Below, piece after piece: positions 1 to 6,516 of a stretch of 13,486 nucleotides of DNA. The DNA comes from Deltaproteobacteria bacterium (GTDB lineage: Bacteria; Myxococcota_A; Polyangia; Polyangiales; Ga0077539), in the NCBI GenBank assembly GCA_947494865.1, contig CANMAT010000027.1, forward strand, positions 1 to 13,486, given 5' to 3'. A program made the translations under genes and the position numbers. The notes beneath the pieces are model-generated. The model worked only from the letters and a program-made list of their open reading frames with translations. It made no database searches and was not told where the DNA came from. Each line of letters begins with the position of its first letter. Within the stretch, counting starts at the first letter, position 1.

Positions 1-170
1 CACGCGATCGTTCGTGCGTTCATAAGCTCCGCGCGGGAGTTTGCGCGAGATCGCCCCACACCGCTAGAGGCGCACGCAAACGTAGATTCGATGACGTACG
101 GCGGGCAGAGAAGCCCGAAGAACGCGCGCGAGATCACATACGGATCCCTGCGAGCCGGGGAGAGCGGGCG

Positions 171-386
171 TTACTCTTCGGTCTTGGCGAGGGCCACGAT
201 GGCCTGGGCCCAGACGACGAACTTCCACTCGGCGAGGTCGCGCACGGTCTTGAGGCCCAGCTTGGCGAGGGCCTTGCCGGTCTCTTCGCTCACGCCCTGG
301 AAGCCCTCGATGGGCATGTCGACGAGCTCCTTGAGGCTCTTGCCCTCGTAGGCCTTGTCCAGAGCGTTGTTGATGTTGATCGCCAT
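171..386 (-). CDS. Small helix-hairpin-helix-like protein, 71 aa
   Basis: The 71-residue protein starts MAININNALDKAYEGKSL. Its C-terminal half (GVSEETGKALAKLGLKTVRDLAEWKF) looks like a helix-hairpin-helix: a G-V-S-E turn between helices, then a 'LGLKTVRDLA' helix as seen in HhH domains that bind DNA or protein. There is no signal peptide or membrane segment, so it should be cytosolic. I chose the ATG at 386 because a perfect GGAGG lies 9 nt upstream (complement 396-400). The same frame is open further upstream, but that part is Arg/Ser-rich, has no ribosome site and overlaps the end of the dipeptidase gene. It lies 74 bp downstream of the dipeptidase on the same strand, separated by a strong hairpin, so it may be transcribed separately. 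The exact function is unknown; the HhH assignment is from sequence appearance only. Confidence 0.8.
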   Translation of the reverse strand: MAININNALDKAYEGKSLKELVDMPIEGFQGVSEETGKALAKLGLKTVRDLAEWKFVVWAQAIVALAKTEE

Positions 387-395
387 CGTCGATTG

Positions 396-400
396 CCTCC
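396..400 (-). promoter_or_regulatory. Ribosome binding site GGAGG
   Basis: A perfect GGAGG on the minus strand lies 9 nt before the ATG at 386. It fixes the start of the 71-aa protein and excludes the longer N-terminal reading. It is the cleanest Shine-Dalgarno sequence in the window. Confidence 0.8.
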
Positions 401-405
401 GTACA

Positions 406-426
406 GCACCGCGACCTTCGCGGTGC
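406..426 (-). promoter_or_regulatory. Perfect 9-bp hairpin between dipeptidase gene and 71-aa gene
   Basis: Bases 406-414 (GCACCGCGA) pair perfectly with 418-426 (TCGCGGTGC) around a 3-nt loop. On the minus strand it lies 34 nt after the dipeptidase stop and ends only 5 nt before the GGAGG of the 71-aa gene. There is no T-tract, so it is not a textbook intrinsic terminator. It could be a terminator of another type, an mRNA 3'-end stabiliser for the dipeptidase, or a structure that modulates the downstream ribosome site. The fold is seen in the sequence; the role is inference. Confidence 0.55.
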
Positions 427-460
427 GAGGTGATGGTTTCACCGCGCGAGCGCGCACACG

Positions 461-1522
461 TCAACCCCGAAGCGCCTCGACCACGCGCAGAAAATTGCCC
501 CCGAGCACCTTGTGAATGCGCTCGGCGCTCCACCCGAGGTCGAGCATCTTCTGGGCGATGCGCGGGTGCTCGCTGCAGGTGGTCATGTCGCGCGGGGTGA
601 CGATCATGCCGTCCCAGTCGCTGCCGAGGGAGACGTGATCTTCGCCGACGGTGTCGACGGCGTATTTCACGTGCCGCACGATGGCGTCGAGGCGGCTCGA
701 GAGGCGCGACTCGCCCACGAAGCCGGCCTCGTACATGATGCCCACGGTGCCCCCGAGGTCGGCCACGGCGCGGAGCTGCGCGTCGTCGAGGTTGCGCCAG
801 TGCGGGGTGACCCCCGACACGCCCGTGTGCGTGACGAGCACGGGCTGCGAGCGGTCGTGCACCGCGAGGGCGTCGAAGAAGCCCTTGCGGTGAATGTGCG
901 CGAGGTCGACGAAGATCTTCCGCGCGTTGAGGGCGCGCACGTAGTCGCGACCGCGAGTGGTGAGGCCGCCGTCGCCGCCGCCGAAGGTCGACAGCGGCGA
1001 GCTGGTGACCCCGAGCTGCGAGCTCGTGAGGTGCACCAGCGTGACGCGGAGCACGAGGTCGTCGGCGATGAGGTCGAGCGCGCTGCCATCGGCGTTGCGG
1101 TCGAGCGCGTTGCCGCCCTGTACGCCGATGAAGGCGCCGTGCTTGCCCTCGGCGCGGGCGGCGCGGTACTCGGCCGCGTTGCGCACCACGGCCACGTCGG
1201 GGTTGCGCGCGAGGTCGGCGCGCAGCCGGTCGAGGTTGCGCGTGAAGGCGTGGGCGCGCCCGTCAGCCGTGCGAAACGGGTTGGTGGTGATCACCCACGT
1301 GGCGCCGGTGACGCCCACGTCGCGCAGGCGCGGCACGTCGACCTGGCGCGCGAACCACCCGGGGAAGGGGCCGGCGTCGTGGCGCTTCGAGATGTCGTAG
1401 CCGAAGATGCGCGTCCAGATGAAGGTGTCGACGTGCAGGTCGATCACGTCGGCCGCGCGGTACACCTCGACGGCCTCGCGCGAGATGCCGAGGCACAGCG
1501 CCTCTTCGTCAGGGCTTCTCAT
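461..1522 (-). CDS. Peptidase M19 (renal/membrane dipeptidase) family protein with Gln at the bridging-Glu site
   Basis: This 353-aa protein has the M19 amidohydrolase fold signature. Zinc-ligand positions visible are H30 and D32 (DLHVDT), H209 (VDLAH) and H232 (VTHTG); the acidic D302 lies in LGSDWDG. M19 enzymes hydrolyse dipeptides, often with a D-residue or beta-lactam-like bond, using two zinc ions bridged by a Glu in an 'EGG' motif. Here that site reads GVQGGN, with Q135 (CAG, complement 1118-1120), so metal binding or activity may differ. There is no signal peptide, so it is probably cytosolic, unlike the animal enzymes. I chose the ATG at 1522 because the longer frame only adds Pro/Arg-rich shadow of the upstream gene. 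The start overlaps the end of the 286-aa gene by 14 bp, suggesting coupling. Family assignment is firm; substrate is unknown. Confidence 0.9.
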   Translation of the reverse strand: MRSPDEEALCLGISREAVEVYRAADVIDLHVDTFIWTRIFGYDISKRHDAGPFPGWFARQVDVPRLRDVGVTGATWVITTNPFRTADGRAHAFTRNLDRLRADLARNPDVAVVRNAAEYRAARAEGKHGAFIGVQGGNALDRNADGSALDLIADDLVLRVTLVHLTSSQLGVTSSPLSTFGGGDGGLTTRGRDYVRALNARKIFVDLAHIHRKGFFDALAVHDRSQPVLVTHTGVSGVTPHWRNLDDAQLRAVADLGGTVGIMYEAGFVGESRLSSRLDAIVRHVKYAVDTVGEDHVSLGSDWDGMIVTPRDMTTCSEHPRIAQKMLDLGWSAERIHKVLGGNFLRVVEALRG

Positions 1523-2369
1523 CGCCGGCGTCGCCGCCGCCCGGAGCGGGCGGAGCGTTCTCTGCTGGGGCAGCGTTGGGCGCGGGCGGGGTGTTCGCCG
1601 CGGGGGCGGCGCCCGGGGGCCGCTTGCCGTCGCGCCGGTCGCGGCCACGACCGCCGCGACGCGAGCCGCCGTGACCCTGACCCGGAGCCTGCGCGTGCCC
1701 AGGCTCCTGCTCGCGGCGGGGGCCTTCGCCGCCCTGAGGGAAACGAATCACGTTCCAGACGTCGGCTGCGGGAAAGTTGCGGCGCACGGCGTCGAGGGCG
1801 CGCTTCGCGCGAAACTTGTTCTTCGGGGCCCACGTGTCGACCCACTGGGCGAAGCGGGTGAGCGCGTCGCGGTCGGACCTCACGTCGAGGGTGCCCCAGC
1901 CGAGCAGGTCGCCGAGGCGCTGCACGAAGGTGTCGCGCTGAAACGTCGCGGGGGTGGCGTGCGCGGGGCCGTACGAGCTCGGGTGCCGGAGCCACTCGAC
2001 GAAGAGGGAGTCGACCCCGTCGCGGGTGGGCTCGTACTCGAGGAGCAGCGCCATGAGCACGGTCATGTGGGCGTGCGCGGCGGGCGCGGGCGACGCGTCG
2101 GCGATGACGGCGCGCGTGACGGCCGACCCCGCGGCGAGCACATCTTTCGAGAGGGCCGGGTCGTGCACGAGCTCGAGCACGGTGTTGAGCCGCGGGAGGG
2201 CCTCGGCGGCGCCGGGGTTGTCACGGCACCACGCGAGGGTGTCGCGCGCGAGGGCGCGCACCGTCTCCGGGTCGTCGGAGGGGGCGGTGGGCGCGGGCGC
2301 CGCGGGCGCCGCGGTCTCCACGGGCTCGGCGGTCGTTTCGGAGGAATTTGTAGGTTCGTCGGGGTGCAT
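1509..2369 (-). CDS. Hypothetical protein with proline-rich N-terminus and Arg/Gly/Pro-rich tail, 286 aa
   Basis: I do not recognise this protein. From the ATG at 2369 it begins MHPDEPTNSSE and has a low-complexity Ala/Pro/Glu stretch over roughly residues 10-32. A probably helical globular core follows (about 35-205), with Leu/Ala-rich helices and a 'FAQWVDTWAPKNKFRAKRAL' segment. The C-terminus (about 212-286) is disordered: first Gly/Arg-rich with RGG-like runs, then Pro/Ala-rich, ending GDEKP. Such basic RGG-type tails occur in nucleic-acid-binding proteins, but no binding domain is visible. No signal peptide is present. The frame is open upstream of 2369, but that extension is an Arg-rich run that looks non-coding, and only a weak GGTGAG precedes the chosen ATG. 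Its last codons overlap the dipeptidase start by 14 bp, so the two are probably cotranscribed. Confidence 0.75.
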   Translation of the reverse strand: MHPDEPTNSSETTAEPVETAAPAAPAPTAPSDDPETVRALARDTLAWCRDNPGAAEALPRLNTVLELVHDPALSKDVLAAGSAVTRAVIADASPAPAAHAHMTVLMALLLEYEPTRDGVDSLFVEWLRHPSSYGPAHATPATFQRDTFVQRLGDLLGWGTLDVRSDRDALTRFAQWVDTWAPKNKFRAKRALDAVRRNFPAADVWNVIRFPQGGEGPRREQEPGHAQAPGQGHGGSRRGGRGRDRRDGKRPPGAAPAANTPPAPNAAPAENAPPAPGGGDAGDEKP

Positions 2370-2517
2370 GGTCGTTGGGTACTCACCGGGGCGACGGCGC
2401 CGGGAGCGCGAGTGTCGTTCGCGGCGCGCCCGTCCGCAACGCTTTTTGGCCCTCAAGGTCTGCCCCCGGGCAACCGTTGAGATGACCGTAGGCAGTCAGC
2501 ACGGAGACGACGCACCG

Positions 2518-3594
2518 ATGGGCACTGCACAAGAACGGGTTCACGCGCGGTACCGGGTCGACCTCACGGTCACCCTGCGATGGCGCCGCACCGTCGAGAC
2601 GGTGCACGCCTGGAACGTGAGCGAGGGCGGGCTCTTCCTCGTGACGCGCGACCAGCCGCCGTTGCGCGAGCTGGTGCGCCTCGAGATCCCCCTGCCTGGC
2701 CGCGCGGAGCCCCTCGAGGTGCACGGCATGGCCGTGAACACCGCGACGGAGTGCGACCCCGACGGCCGCCCGCCCGGCGTGGGCGTGCAGTTCTACGCAC
2801 TCGACCGCGAGGCGCAGCGGCTGATCGGCCAGTACATCGATCAGGTGCGGCTCGCCGCGCCGGCGTTGAGCGCGCTGCCTCCGCCCGAGGTGTCGCTCGA
2901 GCTCGAGATCGCCTCCGACGACGACCTCTACGAGTTCTACATGCGCGACGTGGCCGCGGGGGGGATGTTCATCGTCTCCGACGTAGCGCTCGCAGTGGGG
3001 GAGGGCCTCTCGCTGATCGTGCGGCACCCCATCGTCGACGACTGCTTCGTGATCGGCGCCGTGGTGCGCGCCGCGAGCGAGGGCCCCGACGGCCCGGGCC
3101 TCACGGTGGAGTTCGTCGGCCTCGACGCCGAGCGCCTCGACGCGCTGCGAGAGTTCATCGACGGCCCCATCGAGTCGGAGGCCCCGCCGCCCCTCTCGGT
3201 GCGCCCCACGCAGCGCGAGTGGCAAGACCCCTTCGCGCAGCAGCCCCGTGAGAAGCGCAGCCTCGCGCAGCTCTTCGACCCGTGGACGGGCGCCGCGCAA
3301 GAGCAGCCGCGCACGCGCGCGCAGCCCCGCGACGAGCTCGACATGATGTTCGACGCCATCGCGCCCGCGAACCAGTCGGCGGTACGCCCCAGCATGCCTT
3401 CGCCCGCCAACGAGGACGTGCCCGATTTTCTCATGGCCATCCCGTCGTGGAGCAAGCTCACCGCGGGGGGCGACCCATCGCGCGGGGTCGTGGCCATCGA
3501 CCTCGAGCCCGACGACATCATCGAGGTGCCCGACGCCGTGGTGCTCCCGGGCGCGCGCGCCGCCGCGGGCCGCACGCTCTCTCGCGCGCGCTGA
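2518..3594 (+). CDS. Tandem PilZ-like domain protein, 358 aa
   Basis: PilZ domains bind the second messenger c-di-GMP through an RxxxR motif and a [D/N]xSxxG motif. The first domain (about residues 5-112) has both: R7-VHA-R11 and N33-V-S35-E-G-G38. A second PilZ-like unit (about 124-225) keeps the fold pattern but reads D144-V-A146-A-G-G149 and lacks an RxxxR, so it probably does not bind the ligand in the usual way. Residues about 230-358 are a low-complexity, probably disordered tail with short acidic/hydrophobic islands (e.g. VPDFLMAIPSWSKL) that may dock partners. Tandem PilZ proteins are common in myxobacteria, in motility and polysaccharide control. Start: ATG 2518 has GGAG at 2503-2506; an in-frame ATG at 2482 is possible. 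It is transcribed away from the 286-aa gene. The function beyond c-di-GMP signalling is unknown. Confidence 0.85.
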   Translation: MGTAQERVHARYRVDLTVTLRWRRTVETVHAWNVSEGGLFLVTRDQPPLRELVRLEIPLPGRAEPLEVHGMAVNTATECDPDGRPPGVGVQFYALDREAQRLIGQYIDQVRLAAPALSALPPPEVSLELEIASDDDLYEFYMRDVAAGGMFIVSDVALAVGEGLSLIVRHPIVDDCFVIGAVVRAASEGPDGPGLTVEFVGLDAERLDALREFIDGPIESEAPPPLSVRPTQREWQDPFAQQPREKRSLAQLFDPWTGAAQEQPRTRAQPRDELDMMFDAIAPANQSAVRPSMPSPANEDVPDFLMAIPSWSKLTAGGDPSRGVVAIDLEPDDIIEVPDAVVLPGARAAAGRTLSRAR

Positions 3595-3638
3595 GATCCC
3601 CGCGCGCCGCCATCTTGCGCCCTGGCGCGATGTGGTTC

Positions 3639-4163
3639 ATGACGGCGCTCCCCACAGTGGCAGAAGAAATCGTGATGGGCATCGACCCGGGCTCGCACCG
3701 CCTCGGGTATGGCGCGGTCTACCGCAAGGGCAGCCGCTACGTGCACGTGGCCCACGGCGTGGCGCGGGCGCCCGCGAGCGCGCCGCTCCCCGAGCGCCTG
3801 CGCGTGATCGCCGACGTGCTCGAGGCGGCCATCGGCAAGGTGCGCCCCAACGTGGTGGCCATCGAGCAGGCGTTCTTTCACCGCGACCCGCACGCGGCCC
3901 TGGTGATCGGTCACGCGCGCGGCGTCGCGATGCTCCTCGCGGCGCGCGCGGGGCTCACGGTGTTTGAGTACCCGCCCTCGCTCGTGAAGCGCAGCGTGGT
4001 GGGCAACGGCCGCGCCGACAAAGACCAGGTCAACGGTATGATCCGCGCGATCCTCGGGCTCCCCGAGGCGCCCCCCGAAGACGCCGCCGACGCCCTCGCG
4101 GTAGCCATCTGCCACGCGAGCACCACGGCCTTCTCACTCGCCACCCGGGCGAAGCCTCTATGA
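3639..4163 (+). CDS. ruvC: Crossover junction endodeoxyribonuclease RuvC
   Basis: RuvC is the dimeric Mg-dependent nuclease that resolves Holliday junctions made and moved by RuvAB. With the start at 3639 the protein has 174 residues, close to the E. coli length of 173. The four catalytic acids of the RNase H-like fold are in place: D16 (MGIDPGS), E76 (VAIEQAFF), D148 and D151 (PEDAADALA). The RuvC hallmarks 'GVAMLLAARAGL' and 'VKRSVVGNGRADKDQV' are also present. The start is uncertain: in-frame options are ATG 3630, ATG 3639, GTG 3657 and ATG 3675 (the last directly before GIDPG), and none has a clear Shine-Dalgarno. The stop overlaps the dapF start (ATGA at 4160-4163). ruvA and ruvB are not in the window. 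Confidence 0.95.
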   Translation: MTALPTVAEEIVMGIDPGSHRLGYGAVYRKGSRYVHVAHGVARAPASAPLPERLRVIADVLEAAIGKVRPNVVAIEQAFFHRDPHAALVIGHARGVAMLLAARAGLTVFEYPPSLVKRSVVGNGRADKDQVNGMIRAILGLPEAPPEDAADALAVAICHASTTAFSLATRAKPL

Positions 4164-4957
4164 CCCGACGATTCGAAAAGTACGAGGGCCTCGGCAACGA
4201 CTTTCTGGTGCTCGACGCGCGCGAGTGGCCCGAAGCGGCGCTCACCCCTGCGCTCGCGCGGCGCCTCTGCGACCGTCACACGGGCGTCGGCGGCGACGGG
4301 CTGCTGTGGGTCGAACAGACCGACGCGCTGTCGCTGCGCATGGTGATCCTCAACGCCGACGGCTCGCGCCCCGAGATGTGCGGCAACGGCGTGCGCTGCG
4401 TGGCCGCGTGGGCCGCCGCGCGCGAGGGCCTCGACGCGGGCGCGGTGGTCACCGTCGCGAGCGACGCGGGCCCGCGGCCCGCTCTCTTGCGCGCGCGAGA
4501 CGGCGACGCGTGGTCCGTCGAGGTCGACATGGGCGTCGCGCGGGTCGAGCCCGACGAGCTCACCGTGCGCGCCGACGAGGGACCGCAGCGCGTGGTCGCC
4601 GTCGACGTGGGCAACCCCCACGGGGTGGTGTTCGATGCGCGCGGCGACGTGACGGCGCTCGTGCGCGAGGTCACCGCGCTGAAGGTGTTTCCGCGCGGGG
4701 TGAACGTCGAGCTGGCGGCGCCCGAGGGCGACGGGTTTCGCGTGCGCGTCCACGAGCGCGGCGTCGGGTGGACGCAGGCGTGCGGCACCGGCGCGTGCGC
4801 GGTGGCCGCGGCGGCGGTGCGCGAGGGCCGGGCGCGCGCGGGCGACGCGGTGCGCGTCACGCTCGACGGCGGCGACCTCGCGATCGTGATCGAGCCCGAG
4901 ACGTGGCGCGTTCGCATGACGGGGCCCGCGCGACGGGTGTTCTCGGGCGCGCTGTAG
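4160..4957 (+). CDS. dapF: Diaminopimelate epimerase DapF
   Basis: DapF converts LL-diaminopimelate to meso-diaminopimelate, the last step before lysine and the cross-linking residue of Gram-negative peptidoglycan. It is a cytosolic, cofactor-free, two-base epimerase. The 265-aa length is usual. The two catalytic cysteines are C74 (PEMCGNG) and C208 (ACGTGAC). Supporting substrate and active-site residues are N65, N152 and H154 (GNPHG), N182 and E199-R200 (HERG). The N-terminal 'YEGLGNDFLVLD' is typical. One variation is W204 where many homologues have Glu (RGVGWT versus RGVGET); this is not a catalytic position. The start is the ATG of the ATGA overlap with ruvC, so translation is probably coupled. 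The stop lies one base from the convergent protease stop, and a 6-bp hairpin (4965-4970 with 4981-4986) just beyond could slow both polymerases. Confidence 0.96.
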   Translation: MTRRFEKYEGLGNDFLVLDAREWPEAALTPALARRLCDRHTGVGGDGLLWVEQTDALSLRMVILNADGSRPEMCGNGVRCVAAWAAAREGLDAGAVVTVASDAGPRPALLRARDGDAWSVEVDMGVARVEPDELTVRADEGPQRVVAVDVGNPHGVVFDARGDVTALVREVTALKVFPRGVNVELAAPEGDGFRVRVHERGVGWTQACGTGACAVAAAAVREGRARAGDAVRVTLDGGDLAIVIEPETWRVRMTGPARRVFSGAL

Positions 4958-4958
4958 T

Positions 4959-6335
4959 TCAGTTGCGCAAGAGCGTGGGGTTGCGCGGCGCAGGCGACGC
5001 GGCGGGGGGCGGGGGGTGCGCCGCCGCGGCGCGCGCGCGGATCATGCCGCGCAGGAGCTGGTAGCCCAGGCGGAGCTGGAGGTCGCGGATCTCGCTGCCG
5101 ACGGCCTCGACGGGGGCCGGGTCGTTGGCCTCGTTGTTGGGCAGGTGCTGGTCGAGGTCGCGCTCGCGCTCGGGCGCCTCGGGCGCGCCCGCCGCGGGCT
5201 CGTCGGGGAGGGTCACCTGCTCGACCTGCACGTCGGGCGCGATGCCCTGCGCCTGGATGCTGCGCCCCGACGGGGTGAAGTACCGCGCGATGGTGAGCTT
5301 GAGGGCCCCGCCGTCGGGCAGATCGACCACGGTCTGCACGCTTCCCTTGCCGAAGGTGCGCGTGCCCACGAGCGTGGCGCGGTGATGGTCTTGGAGGGCG
5401 CCCGCGAGGATCTCCGCGGCGCTCGCGGTGTACTCGTTCACGAGCACCACGATGGGAAAGTCGGGGCGAGTGCCCGCGGCGTGGGCGCGCGCTTCGTCCT
5501 GGGCGGCGCCGTCGCGGCCGCGCGTCGAGACGATGACCCCGTCGGCGAGAAACTCGTCGGCGATGAAGATCGACTCGTCGAGGAGGCCGCCGGGGTCGTT
5601 GCGGAGGTCGAGCACGAGGCCCTCGAGGCGGCCGTTGGAGGCGCGCGTGAGGTCGTCGAGGGCGCGGGCCACCTCGTCGGCGGCGCGCTCTTGAAAGCTC
5701 CTGATGGTGAGGTACCCGACGCCGCCCTCCATCACGTGCGACTCGACGCTCGAGACGTGCACCACCTCGCGCACCAGATCGAGGCGCAGCGGGTCGGCCT
5801 GCCCGCGGCGCTGCAGCACCACGCGCACGTGCGAGCCCGGCGCGCCCCGCATGCGGCGCACCGCTTCATCGACGTCGAGCCCGCGCGCGTCGCGCCCCTC
5901 GATCTGCAAGATCTCGTCGCCGGCGCGAACCCCCGCGCGCGCCGCGGGCGAGCCCGCGATGGGGGCGATCACGGTGAGGTAGTCGCCGCGCGCGTCGATC
6001 TCGACGCCGACGCCGCCGAACTGGCCCGTGGTGTCGCTCTCGAGGAGCGCGTACTCCTCGGCGTTGAGGTACGAGCTGTGCGGGTCGAGGGTGCCCACCA
6101 TGCCGCGGATGGCGCCGTCGATGAGGCGGTCTTCGTCGACGGGGTCGACGTAGCTGTTCTCGATGTGGGCCATCACCTGCGAGAGCACCCCGAGGCGGCG
6201 ATAGGCCGACGCGCGCGGAGGAACAGCCGTCGCCGTGCGCTCGGCGAGGGCGCCCGCGCCGAAGGAGGCGGCGAGGGCGGCGCCGAGGCCCAGCGCGCGC
6301 CATGTGGGAAGTCGAGAGACGAGACGTTTGACCAT
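4959..6335 (-). CDS. S41 carboxy-terminal processing protease (CtpA/Prc family)
   Basis: This 458-aa protease belongs to the S41 family, which uses a Ser/Lys dyad to cut exported proteins near their C-termini in the periplasm. In order it has an N-terminal signal peptide or anchor (about 1-31, basic start, hydrophobic 14-30, ALA-E end), the S41 N-terminal helical segment (about 45-100, with LDPHSSYL), a PDZ domain (about 105-185, GGVGVEI and AGVRAGDEIL) and the protease core. S305 lies in TASAAE, K330 in FGKGSVQ and Q334 follows; the Ser-Lys spacing of 25 is standard. 'LDLRNDPGG' (243-250) is also a family hallmark. The C-terminal ~70 residues are low-complexity and Pro/Ala-rich. ATG 6335 is the only start consistent with the signal peptide; it has no Shine-Dalgarno but a promoter-like block close upstream. 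It is convergent with dapF and divergent from the Cys-rich lipoprotein. Confidence 0.95.
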   Translation of the reverse strand: MVKRLVSRLPTWRALGLGAALAASFGAGALAERTATAVPPRASAYRRLGVLSQVMAHIENSYVDPVDEDRLIDGAIRGMVGTLDPHSSYLNAEEYALLESDTTGQFGGVGVEIDARGDYLTVIAPIAGSPAARAGVRAGDEILQIEGRDARGLDVDEAVRRMRGAPGSHVRVVLQRRGQADPLRLDLVREVVHVSSVESHVMEGGVGYLTIRSFQERAADEVARALDDLTRASNGRLEGLVLDLRNDPGGLLDESIFIADEFLADGVIVSTRGRDGAAQDEARAHAAGTRPDFPIVVLVNEYTASAAEILAGALQDHHRATLVGTRTFGKGSVQTVVDLPDGGALKLTIARYFTPSGRSIQAQGIAPDVQVEQVTLPDEPAAGAPEAPERERDLDQHLPNNEANDPAPVEAVGSEIRDLQLRLGYQLLRGMIRARAAAAHPPPPAASPAPRNPTLLRN

Positions 6336-6347
6336 GAGGGGCCGATG

Positions 6348-6377
6348 AGTGTAGTTCCGCCGCGATCGAAACCACAA
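6348..6377 (-). promoter_or_regulatory. Candidate promoter of the S41 protease
   Basis: On the minus strand TTGTGG (6377-6372) and TACACT (6353-6348) are separated by 18 bp, a plausible sigma-70-type -35/-10 pair. The -10 lies only 12 nt before the ATG at 6335, so the transcript would have a leader of just a few bases. That fits the missing Shine-Dalgarno. Similarity to the consensus is partial (four of six at -10, three of six at -35). Confidence 0.4.
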
Positions 6378-6420
6378 CGAAGGGCATCGCAGCGCGATGT
6401 CCCGTTCGTGTGACGGTCCC

Positions 6421-6448
6421 TTGACGGCGGGTGCAGGTTTGAGAGACT
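6421..6448 (+). promoter_or_regulatory. Weak candidate promoter of the Cys-rich lipoprotein
   Basis: The 181-bp divergent region 6336-6516 must serve both the protease and the lipoprotein. On the plus strand TTGACG (6421-6426) is followed after 16 bp by GAGACT (6443-6448). The -35 match is good and the -10 match poor. Expected transcription start is near 6455, giving a leader of about 60 nt. Confidence 0.3.
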
Positions 6449-6516
6449 CCGCCGCCCCATTTCCACGGTTCTTGAACGCGGGGCGTCGAACGTTTGCCCC
6501 GAAGAGGACGATGTCC

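Noticed and set aside
1..170. Possible gene or terminator at the left edge
   Set aside because: A plus-strand frame is open but is a continuation of the shadow of the 71-aa gene. The hairpin at 102-117 has only 5 bp and no T-tract.
512..1861. Long plus-strand open frame opposite the dipeptidase and the 286-aa gene
   Set aside because: It is a GC-rich antisense shadow with Val/Ala/Glu/Arg/His-biased sequence and no domain, while the minus strand has clear M19 motifs.
1954..2517. N-terminal extension of the PilZ protein back to 1954
   Set aside because: It overlaps the minus-strand 286-aa gene and has low-complexity shadow sequence; the ribosome site and PilZ motif support ATG 2518.
4763..4800. 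Trp at the usual Glu of the RGVGET motif in DapF as an inactivating change
   Set aside because: The catalytic Cys74 and Cys208 and the E199-R200 pair are intact; the changed residue is not catalytic and varies in the family.
4965..4986. 6-bp hairpin (GCGCAA/TTGCGC) as a bidirectional terminator between dapF and the protease
   Set aside because: It lies inside the protease coding end, is short with a 10-nt loop and has no T-tract on either strand; too weak for its own entry.
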